Source: Actinoplanes utahensis
Lineage (GTDB): Bacteria > Actinomycetota > Actinomycetes > Mycobacteriales > Micromonosporaceae
Assembly (NCBI RefSeq): GCF_016862455.1
Contig: NZ_BOMZ01000044.1
Location: 115,248 to 179,247, forward strand
Reading direction: 5' to 3'
Length of the DNA: 64,000 nt
Position numbers and translations under genes: made by a program. A model generated the notes under the pieces. The model saw only the letters and a list, made by a program, of their open reading frames with translations. It was not told the origin of the DNA and made no database searches. Below, piece by piece: positions 15,742 to 24,858 of this stretch; within the stretch, counting starts at the first letter, position 1, and every line of letters starts with the position of its first letter.

Positions 15742-17822
15742 CCCCAGCCCGGCTGAAAGCGCCGCCCGCGGTCAGTGTGGTGGTGCCGACCCGCAACGAG
15801 GCGGACAACGTACGGCCCCTGGTCGAGCAGTTACGCGACGTGCTCGGCGGCACCCCCAGCGAGATCGTCTTCGTCGACGACAGCGACGACCACACCCCGC
15901 GGACGATCACCGCGATGTCCGAGCAGGACCCGGACGGCGTACGCCTGCTGCATCGGGCCCGGGGTGAACGGACCGGCGGCCTCGGCGGCGCGGTGACCGC
16001 CGGCCTGGCGACGGCGCGGGCGCCGTGGGTCGTGGTGATGGACGGCGACCTGCAGCATCCACCGGCGACCGTGCCCGAACTGCTCGCCGCCGGGCAGGTC
16101 GACCGGGCCGACGCGGTGGTGGCCAGCCGCTACCGCACCCGGGGGCGGGCGACCGGGCTGAGCGGCGTCTTCCGCCGGGTCGTCTCACGCGCCTCCGGCA
16201 CGCTCGCCCGGATCTTCTTTCCGGTCCGCCTACGGTCGGTGACCGATCCGATGAGCGGATTCTTCGCGGTACGCCGGGACGCGCTCGACACCACCGCGCT
16301 GCGCCCGAACGGCTACAAGATCCTGCTGGAGGTGGTGGTACGCGGCCGCCTGTCCCGGGTCACCGAGGTCCCGTACACCTTCCAGCCGCGGCAGGCCGGG
16401 GAGAGCAAGGCATCGTTGCGTGAGGGTGTGCGCTATCTGCGCCATCTCACGCTGCTGCGACTGGCCGCCACCCGGCATCCCGCGACGCCGCCGGGCCGGA
16501 TCGCCGGTTTCGCCCTGGCCGGGGCGGCCGGCACCGCGGTGAACTCGGCCGCGCTGTGGGCGCTCGGCGAGGTCGCCGGGCTGCCGTACCTGCCGGCCGC
16601 GTTCCTGGCCGTCCAAGTCGCGATCGTGTGGAACTTCGCCGTCATCGACAACCTGGTGATGCCGCCCGGCGAACACGCCCGCAGCCGCCGGTTCGGCCGG
16701 TTCCTGCTGCTCAACAACAGCCTCACCCCGGTACATCTGGGTCTGCTGTACGGGCTGGTCCAGATCGGCGGCATGCACTACCTGACCGCGAACGTGCCGA
16801 CCATCGTCGTGGTGTTCGCGGTGCGCTACGCGGTGACCAGCCGGTGGGTCTACGGGACCCCGGCGAGCGGCACGTTCGGCACGATCCGCCGGGCGGTGCG
16901 GACCCGGCTGGCGCTGGCCGCGCTGCTCACGGCGCTGGCCTTCCCCGCGGTGGTCGCGGCCGGCTGGAACGGCCTGTGGGACCGGGGTCCCGCGGTGCCG
17001 CTGCTGATCCCGGTCGCGGCTGCCGCGGCCCTCGTCGCGGGCCGGATCCGGCCCGCCCGCACCGACCCGGACGTGCACGACCGGCAGGTGGACGGGCTGC
17101 TCGCCGCCGGTTTCCTGACCGCCGCCGGCACCCTGCTGCTGCTCATGCCGGACCCGGCCTGGCTGGTTCCGGCCGCGCTCGCCTTCCTGGCCGGGGCGGC
17201 GATCCTGCTGGCCGGCACCCGGACGGTGGCCCGGCTGCGGTGGGCGCTGCTGCTGCCCCTGATGACGGTCGCCGGCATCACCCCGGCGGTCCGGAACGTG
17301 GTCGACGACGGGCTGCGCACGGCGGTGACGCTGCTGGGCCGCCCCGCCGGTCCGCGCAGCGCCGACGCCGGCCTGGTCACCGCCCATCACGGCGCCGACC
17401 TGCTGCTGCCCGCGCACCAACTGCCGGGCCCGGCGCTGGCCGGTGGCGTCGCGTGCCTGGCGATCAGCGCGCTCGTGCTCTTCGGGCCGACGATGCGGGC
17501 GCTCGCCCGGACGGCCGTCGCCGCGGTGACGCTCGCCGCGGTGACCGTCGGCGCGGTGCTGCTGGTGCTGCTGGCCGGCCGGCTCCTCGGCCCGGAGGCG
17601 TTCCAGGTCGCCCGGCTGCCGGTCTTCATGGACCTGCTGCTCGCCCTGGTCGTGGTGCTGTTCGTGGCCCGCTGGTCGCCCGCGCCGGAACCGGCCGGGC
17701 CGGTCCGCCCGCATCTGCCGCGCGGCCGGTTCGCCCTGGTCGCCCTGGTGGCGCTGGCGATCGTGTTCGGTCTCCAGACGCTGCCGCAGGTCGAGTGGCT
17801 CGCTGCTGGGAGCGTCCGGTGA
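15729..17822 (+). CDS. DPM1-like GT2 glycosyltransferase with GtrA and membrane domains
   Basis: 697 aa. The ATG at 15729 follows GAGAGGGAG. Residues 15-235 are a GT-A fold (VSVVVPTRNEADNV, IVFVDDSDDHTP, metal site VVMDGDLQHP), close to polyprenyl-phosphate mannose synthases. About 245-365 is a four-helix GtrA domain (FALAGAAGTAVNSAALW). The remaining part has about eight hydrophobic helices of unknown type. It probably makes a lipid-linked sugar and may take part in its translocation. It is first in a three-gene operon with GTGA coupling to the next gene. Confidence 0.85.
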   Translation: MVDVAPARLKAPPAVSVVVPTRNEADNVRPLVEQLRDVLGGTPSEIVFVDDSDDHTPRTITAMSEQDPDGVRLLHRARGERTGGLGGAVTAGLATARAPWVVVMDGDLQHPPATVPELLAAGQVDRADAVVASRYRTRGRATGLSGVFRRVVSRASGTLARIFFPVRLRSVTDPMSGFFAVRRDALDTTALRPNGYKILLEVVVRGRLSRVTEVPYTFQPRQAGESKASLREGVRYLRHLTLLRLAATRHPATPPGRIAGFALAGAAGTAVNSAALWALGEVAGLPYLPAAFLAVQVAIVWNFAVIDNLVMPPGEHARSRRFGRFLLLNNSLTPVHLGLLYGLVQIGGMHYLTANVPTIVVVFAVRYAVTSRWVYGTPASGTFGTIRRAVRTRLALAALLTALAFPAVVAAGWNGLWDRGPAVPLLIPVAAAAALVAGRIRPARTDPDVHDRQVDGLLAAGFLTAAGTLLLLMPDPAWLVPAALAFLAGAAILLAGTRTVARLRWALLLPLMTVAGITPAVRNVVDDGLRTAVTLLGRPAGPRSADAGLVTAHHGADLLLPAHQLPGPALAGGVACLAISALVLFGPTMRALARTAVAAVTLAAVTVGAVLLVLLAGRLLGPEAFQVARLPVFMDLLLALVVVLFVARWSPAPEPAGPVRPHLPRGRFALVALVALAIVFGLQTLPQVEWLAAGSVR

Positions 17823-19219
17823 ACCGGTTCTCCGCCCGTACCGTGCTGTCCCGGGCGCAGCGGACCGGCCTGATGGTCGCGCTGGTCCTGATCGGGATCG
17901 GGGCGATCCTGCGGCCGATGACCGTCCTGCAGACGGTCGTCGCGATCGTGACCGTGGCCTACGGCGCCGCGATCGTGTTCCGGGTGCTGCTCGTCTGGGC
18001 CGGCGCCCGCGGCGAGCATCTGATCAAGGTGAGTGACGCCGACGCCCGTGCGGTTCCCGATGCGGACCTGCCGGTGTACACGGTGCTGGTTCCGGCGTAC
18101 CGCGAACCGGGTGTGATCGGTCTTCTGATGTCGCACCTCGGCGCCCTCGACTACCCGAAGGACAGACTCGAGGTGTTCCTGCTGCTGGAGGAGGACGACC
18201 GGGAGACGATCGAGGCGGCGTCCGCGGTCGCGAGCGAACCGCACGTGCGGATCCTGGTGGTGCCCGAGTCGCAGCCGAAGACCAAGCCGAAAGCCTGCAA
18301 CGTCGGCCTCGAACAGGCCACCGGCGAGTTCGTGACGATCTACGACGCCGAGGACGTGCCGGACCCGCTGCAACTGCGCCGGGCCGTGGTGGCGCTCCGC
18401 CGGCTCGGGGCGTCGTACGTGTGCCTGCAAGCCGAACTCGGCTACTTCAACGTCGACCAGAACCGGATCACCAAGTGGTTCGCGCTGGAGTACGCCACCT
18501 GGTTCCGGTCGCTGCTGCCCGGGCTGGTCGCGCTGCGGATGCCGATTCCGCTCGGCGGCACCAGCAACCATTTCCGGGCCCGGGAGCTGCGCGAACTCGG
18601 GGCATGGGATCCGTACAACGTGACCGAGGACGCCGACCTCGGCATCCGGCTGGCCCGGTCCGGGCACCGCGTCGGCGTGTTGCAGTCGGTCACCCTGGAG
18701 GAGGCGAACTCCGACTTCATCAACTGGATCAAGCAGCGCAGCCGCTGGTACAAGGGCTACCTGATGACCTGGCTGGTGCACCTGCGCTCGCCCCGGGCCA
18801 CGATCCGGCAACTCGGCTGGCGCGGCATCCTCTGCCTCAACCTGTTCGTCGGCGGCACCCCGCTCGCGGCGCTGCTCAACGCCGTCCTGTGGGCGACCAC
18901 GATCCTCTGGTTCCTGGACCGGCCACCGATCATGGAGGAGATCTTCGTGCCGCCCTTCTACTACCTGGGCGTCATCTGCCTGGTCTTCGGCAACGCCACG
19001 GTGATCTATCTGAACGTGCTGTCGGCCCGCACCATGGACCGGCCCGACCTGCTCGGCACGGCCCTGCTGTCCCCCGGGTACTGGGCGATGATGAGCCTCG
19101 CCGGCGCCAAGGCCGCCTGGCAGCTGATCTTCAACCCGTCCTACTGGGAGAAGACGACACACGGGCTGCACCTCCCGCCTTCGTCGCCGTCGTCGAAGGA
19201 GGCCGCTGATGTCGGTTGA
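17819..19219 (+). CDS. Membrane GT2 glycosyltransferase (processive, cellulose-synthase-like)
   Basis: 466 aa from the GTG at 17819, overlapping the previous stop. Two N-terminal membrane helices precede a GT-A domain with YTVLVPAYREP, KPKACNVGL, the DxD-like YDAEDVPDP, TEDADLGIRL and the QRSRWYKG (QxxRW) motif. Several C-terminal helices follow. The TED and QxxRW motifs are those of processive beta-glycosyltransferases, so it may polymerise and export a polysaccharide. The acceptor is unknown. Confidence 0.85.
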   Translation: MNRFSARTVLSRAQRTGLMVALVLIGIGAILRPMTVLQTVVAIVTVAYGAAIVFRVLLVWAGARGEHLIKVSDADARAVPDADLPVYTVLVPAYREPGVIGLLMSHLGALDYPKDRLEVFLLLEEDDRETIEAASAVASEPHVRILVVPESQPKTKPKACNVGLEQATGEFVTIYDAEDVPDPLQLRRAVVALRRLGASYVCLQAELGYFNVDQNRITKWFALEYATWFRSLLPGLVALRMPIPLGGTSNHFRARELRELGAWDPYNVTEDADLGIRLARSGHRVGVLQSVTLEEANSDFINWIKQRSRWYKGYLMTWLVHLRSPRATIRQLGWRGILCLNLFVGGTPLAALLNAVLWATTILWFLDRPPIMEEIFVPPFYYLGVICLVFGNATVIYLNVLSARTMDRPDLLGTALLSPGYWAMMSLAGAKAAWQLIFNPSYWEKTTHGLHLPPSSPSSKEAADVG

Positions 19220-20789
19220 CGTGCGCGCCCGTACCACCGCGGCAGTCGAGAAGCAGTGGATCGCCTATGCGGTCGTCTATCTGGGCACGGCCCTCTGGTT
19301 CTGGCACAGCGGTCTGGTGCCGGGCGACTCGATGAGCCGCGCCGCCAACGCGTACTACACGCTCTTCAGCCGGGATCCGCACCTCGCCGCGATCGGCTTC
19401 GTCTGGAACCCGCTGCCGTCGCTGATCCTGCTGCCGTTCCTGCCGCTGCGCGGAATCGTCCCGGCGCTCACCCAGCAGGGCCTGCTGGTGGTGCTGATGT
19501 CGGCGGCACTGATGACGGCGACCGTCGCGGTGCTGCACGACGTGCTGCGGCGCATCGAGGTGCCGCGGACCGCCCGGCTCGTGCTGACCGGGGCGTTCGC
19601 GCTGCACCCGATGATCGTCGTCTACTCCGGCAACGGCATGAGCGAGGCCTGCTTCCTGCTCTGCCTGATGCTGGCGGTGCGGTCACTGCTGATCTGGATC
19701 AGCGAGGGACGCGCCGAGACACTGGTCCCGGCCGGGCTCGCGGTCGGCCTCGCCTACGGCGCGAGATATGAGGCGCTCGCGCCGGTCGCCGCGGTGCCGG
19801 TTCTCGTCTTCCTGACGACCTTTCGGCGTACGCCCGGACCACGGTCCCGCAGACTCGCCCTGGCCCGCGTGGACGCCGTGATCACCGCCCTGCCCGGCGT
19901 GCTCGCCGTGGCGCTGTGGGCGCTGGCCGGCAAGCTGATCGTCGGCCAGTGGTTCGCCACGTTCTCCTCCCGGTACGGCAACGCGGCCCAGGTGTCCGCC
20001 AACGCCGGCGACATCTCCTTGGTGACCGGCGACGACCTGGCCACCCGCGCCGGGTACGGGCTCCAGCAGATGCTCGGACTGTCCCCGATGTTCGCCGTGC
20101 TGCTCGCCGCCGCCCTGGTCCTGGCCTGGCACCGCCGGGATCCGCGGGTGCTGGCGGCGGTCACGGTGCTCGGGTCGGTGCTGGCGTTCGACGTGCTGGC
20201 GTTCCTGTCCGGCACCTCGTTCGGCTGGCTCCGCTTCCACATCACGGTCATCCCGCTGACCGTCCTGCTGGCCGGCCATGTGATCACCGCGGTCCGTCCA
20301 CCGGTCGCCGCCGCGGCGCGCACCGGAACGGCCGTCGCCGCACTCGCCCTCACCCTGGTGGCCATTCCCTCCACCCTGATCACACTGAACCGGCCGGATC
20401 TGGCCCGCGAGGAGTCGGAATGGCTCACCGCGGACGGCGCGGCCCGTACCCGCGATCTCACCCGGGTCAACCGTCAGGTGGCCGCCGACCTGGACGCCCT
20501 GAATCTCCCCGAGGGCGCCGTGCTGACCGACGCCGCCTACGCGTTCCGCATCGTCCTGGCCAGCGACCGTCCGAAGCAGTTCGTCATCACCCCGGACCGG
20601 GACTTCCCCGCCGCCCTCGCCGACCCCACCGGTAACGGTGTCCGATATCTACTGCTGTCCGCCCGCGGCGCCGCCGACGCCGTCCGCATCGGCCGGTTCG
20701 GCCCGGACCCCGCCACGGTTCCCACCGGCGGCGCCCGTACCTGGAGCGACACCGCCGGCAATCTCCAGTGGACGCTCGTGCCGCTGTGA
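19209..20789 (+). CDS. Multi-pass membrane protein, GT-C-like (PMT/ArnT-type)
   Basis: 526 aa. Its start lies 11 bp inside the preceding gene, so the two are co-translated. About ten hydrophobic helices lie between residues 15 and 400. An acidic first loop (GLVPGDSMSRAANAYYTLFS) sits where GT-C transferases place a catalytic Asp, and a C-terminal soluble domain covers about 400-526. It probably transfers a sugar from a polyprenyl-phosphate donor, possibly the product of the first gene in the operon. Sequence signal for GT-C is weak, so this is inference from topology and context. Confidence 0.7.
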   Translation: MSVDVRARTTAAVEKQWIAYAVVYLGTALWFWHSGLVPGDSMSRAANAYYTLFSRDPHLAAIGFVWNPLPSLILLPFLPLRGIVPALTQQGLLVVLMSAALMTATVAVLHDVLRRIEVPRTARLVLTGAFALHPMIVVYSGNGMSEACFLLCLMLAVRSLLIWISEGRAETLVPAGLAVGLAYGARYEALAPVAAVPVLVFLTTFRRTPGPRSRRLALARVDAVITALPGVLAVALWALAGKLIVGQWFATFSSRYGNAAQVSANAGDISLVTGDDLATRAGYGLQQMLGLSPMFAVLLAAALVLAWHRRDPRVLAAVTVLGSVLAFDVLAFLSGTSFGWLRFHITVIPLTVLLAGHVITAVRPPVAAAARTGTAVAALALTLVAIPSTLITLNRPDLAREESEWLTADGAARTRDLTRVNRQVAADLDALNLPEGAVLTDAAYAFRIVLASDRPKQFVITPDRDFPAALADPTGNGVRYLLLSARGAADAVRIGRFGPDPATVPTGGARTWSDTAGNLQWTLVPL

Positions 20790-20799
20790 TCGGCGGGAT

Positions 20800-20830
20800 C
20801 GTGGGACGCCTCAGTGCAAGGCGTCCCACG
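20800..20830. terminator. Bidirectional hairpin terminator
   Basis: CGTGGGACGCCT (20800-20811) pairs with AGGCGTCCCACG (20819-20830). It sits between the convergent GT operon and the small membrane-protein gene and overlaps the stop of the latter. Confidence 0.75.
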
Positions 20831-21155
20831 ACCCCAGCGAGAGGCACGGGACCAGCGTGGCCGCCACACAGACACTCCAGTACCGCAGCCGCGGCACCAT
20901 CGTCCGGCGGCTCCGGACGAACCAGTTGACGAACAGCCAGATCCCGCCGAACCCGAAGACGAACGGCCCGGCGATCATCGCCCAGCCGAGCGGCTCCTCG
21001 TTCACCGACGGCTCCATCAGCCCCTGCCAGAACTCCGTGGGCGACCAGCTCGCCCACCCGTACCAGAGCAGGAAGAGCGGCACGATCGCCGGAACCCCCA
21101 GCACCAGGTTGACCACGACGGGCAGGATCAGCTTCCGCACCCCCGCATGATCCAA
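20811..21155 (-). CDS. Small membrane protein
   Basis: Up to 114 aa from a TTG at 21155, only 4 bp after the upstream gene stop; a GTG at 21140 is the alternative. Three hydrophobic segments are visible (ILPVVVNLVLGVPAIVPLFL, GWAMIAGPFVFGFGGIWLFV, YWSVCVAATLVPCLSL). A short loop rich in Trp/Glu (WSPTEFWQGLMEP) separates the first two. No family was recognised. Close spacing suggests co-transcription with the GH-like gene. Confidence 0.65.
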   Translation of the reverse strand: MDHAGVRKLILPVVVNLVLGVPAIVPLFLLWYGWASWSPTEFWQGLMEPSVNEEPLGWAMIAGPFVFGFGGIWLFVNWFVRSRRTMVPRLRYWSVCVAATLVPCLSLGSWDALH

Positions 21156-21159
21156 TACG

Positions 21160-22101
21160 TCAGCAAGCGGCCCCGAACTCGCGGACCAGGTCCCGGTAGA
21201 CGCCGAACGCCGGTTTGGGCCGGTAGTCCGAGGTCATCAGCCCGAACCGGAACATCGCGTCGTCCACGGCGCTGTCCGCGTCGCGCAGCGCGAAATGCTG
21301 GTAGACGCCGATGTTCAGTTCGGCGGCACAGGCGGCCACGGTCCGCACCACGGTTTCCAGGACCTCGGCCTGCCGCGAGAGCGGCCTGCCCGGACCGGTC
21401 GGCCAGCCGTGCTCGGTGACGTGCATCGGCACCGTCGGCGGGATGCCGGCCGCGGCCATGCTGCCCTCCCGGAACAACCGCAGCACCCCGGCGGTCGTCT
21501 CCCCGAGCTTCCGGGCCGGAATCGGCGCGAAGACGTCCGGGAAGAAGTCCACCCCCGCGTAGTCGACGACGTCACCGATCTCCTTCAGGCTGCTCCAGTG
21601 CGCCTGCTCCGGATCGAACCGCAGGGTGGAGTTGCAGCCGACGAGGCTGTCCAAGCCGAGGCGGGCCAGCTCGTGCTTCGCCGCGTGCACGCCCTCGATC
21701 AGGGCCCGCCGCACCGCCGGGAACTCCCCGTCGCCGCCGGGACCCGCGTTCTCCGGTTCCTCGGTGATCTGGATCGTGGCGAGACGGTCCCCGTGCTCCC
21801 GGATCTGCCGGCGGATGAAGCCGAGCCAGCCGGTCAGGTCCTCCCCCGGCTCCCGGAAGCAGAGGACCAGGTCGAGGCGGCGGGCGCCGGTCGCGTATCG
21901 CCAGGGCTCGGGTGGCGCCTGCGGCGTGCCGGGCGCCGCGTCGCTGTAGTGCAGATAGCCGCGGACCAGGAACGGCAGCGTGCCGTGCAGTTCGTCGAGG
22001 GCGGCGGTGATGCGCCGGGGATCCTCAGCGGGACCGGGGGTGACGTCGCCGTCCGCGGTGGCGGCGAGGCCACCCGCGTAGACACCGAAGGTGAGAGGCA
22101 T
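21160..22101 (-). CDS. GH clan A-like TIM-barrel protein
   Basis: 313 aa without signal peptide. The strand-4 position carries ATIQITEEPEN (Glu114/115) and the strand-7 position carries VTEHGWPTG (Glu230). These are the placements of the acid/base and nucleophile in clan GH-A glycosidases. The barrel-like alternation continues through YAGVDFFPDVF and the end MTSDYRPKPAFGVYRDL. It is probably a cytoplasmic glycoside hydrolase of unassigned family. It is divergent from a TetR with a shared palindrome, so likely induced by a sugar or related ligand. Confidence 0.7.
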   Translation of the reverse strand: MPLTFGVYAGGLAATADGDVTPGPAEDPRRITAALDELHGTLPFLVRGYLHYSDAAPGTPQAPPEPWRYATGARRLDLVLCFREPGEDLTGWLGFIRRQIREHGDRLATIQITEEPENAGPGGDGEFPAVRRALIEGVHAAKHELARLGLDSLVGCNSTLRFDPEQAHWSSLKEIGDVVDYAGVDFFPDVFAPIPARKLGETTAGVLRLFREGSMAAAGIPPTVPMHVTEHGWPTGPGRPLSRQAEVLETVVRTVAACAAELNIGVYQHFALRDADSAVDDAMFRFGLMTSDYRPKPAFGVYRDLVREFGAAC

Positions 22102-22122
22102 GCCCCGACCGTACCCATAATT

Positions 22123-22137
22123 TTGGTGTCACACCAA
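22123..22137. promoter_or_regulatory. TTGGTGTCACACCAA palindrome, TetR operator candidate
   Basis: A perfect 15-bp palindrome (6-bp arms TTGGTG/CACCAA) lies between the divergent GH-like gene and TetR. A further half-site-like TTGATGTCAC follows at 22140-22149, close to a TAGTAT -10 candidate (22152-22157) that would give a leaderless TetR mRNA. Binding here would repress both genes. Confidence 0.6.
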
Positions 22138-22163
22138 GTTTGATGTCACGCTAGTATTCCGTC

Positions 22164-22769
22164 GTGGGTCTTCGCGACGAGAAGAAGCAGGCGACACGCG
22201 CCGCCATCGCCGACGCCGCACTGCGCCTGTTCCTGGAGAAGGGCTTCGACCGCGTCACGGTCGCCGAGGTGGCCCGCGCCGCCCACGTGTCGGTGAACAC
22301 GGCGTTCAACTACTTCCCCACCAAGGAGGACCTGCTCTTCGATCGCCAGGACGAGGTGGTCCAGCGCCTGAGTCACGCCGTCCGCGACCGGCGCCCTGGC
22401 GAGTCACCGGCCGCCGCCGCACACCGCGCCTTCCTCGACCGTCTCGACCGCGACGATCCCACCCTCGGCCTGACCCCGGACGCCGTTCGTTTCTGGCGCC
22501 TGATCGACGGCAGCCCCGCCCTGCAGGCCCGCACCCGCCTGCTGCACGAGATGACCGAGACCGCGCTGGCCGCGGCCCTCGCGGAGTCGTTCGATCCCAC
22601 CACCGCCCGGCTGACCGCGGCACTGCTCACCGCCGCCGACCGGGCCCTGCACACCGAGATCCGTCACCGCGTCACCCGGGGCGACCCGCCCACCGCCGTC
22701 CGCACCGCGATCACCACCGTCGCCGCCCGTCTCTTCACCGTCCTGGACGACACCACCCGAGGCTGCTGA
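22164..22769 (+). CDS. TetR-family transcriptional regulator
   Basis: 201 aa from GTG 22164 (VGLRDEKKQATRAAIADAAL). The helix-turn-helix is VTVAEVARAAHVSVNTAFNY followed by FPTKEDLLFDR. This is the variant common in actinobacterial TetR proteins with Asn-Thr in the recognition helix. It is divergent from the GH-like gene, and the palindrome at 22123-22137 lies in its promoter region, suggesting autorepression. Confidence 0.9.
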   Translation: MGLRDEKKQATRAAIADAALRLFLEKGFDRVTVAEVARAAHVSVNTAFNYFPTKEDLLFDRQDEVVQRLSHAVRDRRPGESPAAAAHRAFLDRLDRDDPTLGLTPDAVRFWRLIDGSPALQARTRLLHEMTETALAAALAESFDPTTARLTAALLTAADRALHTEIRHRVTRGDPPTAVRTAITTVAARLFTVLDDTTRGC

Positions 22770-23087
22770 CCGGCGCGCCCGTGCCGCCCTCGCGATCGAC
22801 GTCGCGGATCGCCGAGCGCCCGCCCGGGACGGGCATGCGGGACACCGCGGACATCGACCGTCGCATTCGATTGATGGCGATCGCCCGCTTCGCCCCATCC
22901 TCCGGGATGCGCGCAAACGGCGTCCGGGCCCGCGGCGTGGCAACTGCCCGACAGCGTACGCACTGGTCACAGTGGATAATCAGACGACTCCCGAGAGTCA
23001 CGTCACAGGTCATCGAGTGGCCCTGCCCGGGTACCGTCGATTGTGCATCTGGCCTGCGTAAACAACCTTTGAACCAGAGGTGACGGC
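22770..23087. other. Intergenic region, no gene seen
   Basis: 318 bp between TetR and the Ser/Thr kinase. Frames through it lack codon structure and family resemblance. Visible items are an ACTG-N4-CAGT palindrome (22961-22972), a GATAAT hexamer near 22976 that could serve as a -10 box, and the AGAGGTGA ribosome site just before the kinase ATG. Confidence 0.5.
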
Positions 23088-24683
23088 ATGGCAGCGGTGG
23101 GAGAGGTCGTCGCCGGGCGATACCGTCTGGTCCGCCCGCTCGCCTCCGGCAGCATGAGCCGGATCTGGCTCGCTGCCGACGAGACGGTGAGCCGGGCCGG
23201 CACGACGTATGGTCCCGGTGGCCCCGGCCCCCGCGAGGCCCGCCCACACCTGGTCGTCCTCAAACACTGCGCCGTCCCCCGCGGCCTGCCACCCGACCAG
23301 CACCAGGCGATCCGCCGGTGGGCGCTGCCGGAGGCGCGGGCCGCCGCCGCGGTCCGCCACCCGCACGTGATCCACACCTTGGACGTGATGCCCTCCTGGG
23401 ACGGCCCCTGGCTCGTCATGGAGTACCTGCCGTCCCGCACCCTGCACCAGGTGATCAGCGAGTCCGGCCCGCTCACCCCGGCCCGCGCCGCCGCGATCGG
23501 CCTGGCCGTGCTGTCCGGTCTGGACGCCGCCGCCGACATGGGCGTGCTGCACCTCGACGTGAAACCCGGCAACGTGCTGATCGCCGCCGACGGCCGGGCC
23601 GTGCTCACCGACTTCGGTCCCGTCGTCACCCCGGCCGGCGTGAAAGCGCTCGCCGACAGTGGGATCGTCCTCGGCTCGCCGAAATACATCGCCCCCGAGC
23701 GGATCCACGACCGGGCCTCCGACCGGCGCTCCGATCTGTGGTCGCTCGGTGCCACGCTCTACCACGCGGTCGAGGGCCACCCGCCGTTCCAGCGCGCCAG
23801 CACCACCGAGCTGCTCAGCGCGCTCGCCGACCCGCATCCGGCGCCACCGCGCCGGGCCGGCCCGCTCACCCCGGTGCTGACCGGGCTGTTGCGCCGCGAC
23901 CCGGCCGACCGGCTCACCGCCGCCGAGGTGGAGCGGCTGCTGCGCGGCATCGTCGACGCCGGGCGGCGCAGACCCCGGACGGCGCGGCGCCGTCGCATCC
24001 CGGTGATCGCCGCGGCGATCGCGGTCGCCGCCACCCTCACGGCGGTCGCGGCCACGGCCGAGGGCCGGACCCGTTCCGGTTCGGGCGCCGCCCCCGCCGT
24101 CTCCGCCCCGGCGGCCACACCCGCCTCGCGGCCGCCCACCGCCCCGGCCGGCACACCCACTTCCCGGCCGCCCACCGCCCCGGCCGGCACACCCACCTCC
24201 CGGCCGCCCACCGCCCCGGCGGCCGCACCCGGCTCCCGGCCGTCCACCGCCTCGCCACCCGACGGTTACACCTGGTGGTCTGATCCGGGCGGTTACCGGG
24301 TCGCGGTCCCGTCCGGCTGGCGGCGCGGCGAACCGGCCGCCGGCGGGCTCACCTTCACCGGCAAGCGGGGCCGGGCGGCGCTCGGGATCACCCCGCTCGC
24401 CGAGCCGCCGTCCGACTTGTTCGCCACCCTGACCGCCGCCGAGGAGGCCGCCGACCTGGACTCCTACAAGCGGGTCCGCATCCAGATCCTGCCGGAGCCC
24501 TCGTCCGCCGTCTGGGAGTACACGTTCTCCGACACCGACGGCACCGCCATGCACGCCCTGCAACGAGTGACCCGGGCGGGCGGGCGCGCCTATGTCCTGG
24601 AGTGGCGCGCCACCCGCGCGGCCTGGACGTCCGAACTGTCCCGATTCACCGTCGTCCTCGCCTCCTTCGGTCCCCGCGCCTGA
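23088..24683 (+). CDS. Transmembrane Ser/Thr protein kinase with unusual HLD catalytic loop
   Basis: 531 aa. The kinase domain (about 10-290) has a modified Gly loop LASGSMSRIWLA, Lys59 (VVLKH), the catalytic loop HLDVKPGNV (155-163, Leu replacing the usual Arg), DFGPV (175) and a Pro-Glu APE-like YIAPERI. One membrane helix (about 301-322) leads to a Pro/Thr repeat linker and an external C-terminal domain of about 140 residues starting PPDGYTWWSDPGGYRVAVP. This is a Hanks-type receptor kinase, non-RD. An 18-residue insertion with Gly/Pro separates beta-2 and beta-3. It is probably monocistronic. Confidence 0.85.
   Translation: MAAVGEVVAGRYRLVRPLASGSMSRIWLAADETVSRAGTTYGPGGPGPREARPHLVVLKHCAVPRGLPPDQHQAIRRWALPEARAAAAVRHPHVIHTLDVMPSWDGPWLVMEYLPSRTLHQVISESGPLTPARAAAIGLAVLSGLDAAADMGVLHLDVKPGNVLIAADGRAVLTDFGPVVTPAGVKALADSGIVLGSPKYIAPERIHDRASDRRSDLWSLGATLYHAVEGHPPFQRASTTELLSALADPHPAPPRRAGPLTPVLTGLLRRDPADRLTAAEVERLLRGIVDAGRRRPRTARRRRIPVIAAAIAVAATLTAVAATAEGRTRSGSGAAPAVSAPAATPASRPPTAPAGTPTSRPPTAPAGTPTSRPPTAPAAAPGSRPSTASPPDGYTWWSDPGGYRVAVPSGWRRGEPAAGGLTFTGKRGRAALGITPLAEPPSDLFATLTAAEEAADLDSYKRVRIQILPEPSSAVWEYTFSDTDGTAMHALQRVTRAGGRAYVLEWRATRAAWTSELSRFTVVLASFGPRA
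24129..24236 (+). repeat. Three 36-bp tandem repeats inside the kinase linker
   Basis: Units 24129-24164, 24165-24200 and 24201-24236 encode RPPTAPAGTPTS-like blocks. The first two are nearly identical; the third has diverged at its end. The 36-bp period keeps the frame, so the external linker length can vary by replication slippage. Confidence 0.8.
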
Positions 24684-24858
24684 CGGTTCGCCCGTTCCCC
24701 GCGAACGCGCGAGGAGCCGACGAATGCGCAGAGGCGGGGAAGGCGCGACGAGGCGACGAACAGCGGAGAGGCGGCAAGACGGCAAGGCGGCAGGGCGACG
24801 AATGCGCGAAGAGCCCGCAGATAGCGGGGAGGCCGCAGATAGCGGCGAGGCGGCAAAT

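Noticed and set aside
22781..23083. 100-codon frame between TetR and the Ser/Thr kinase
   Set aside because: No family likeness, weak codon structure, and it contains the promoter and ribosome site of the kinase gene.
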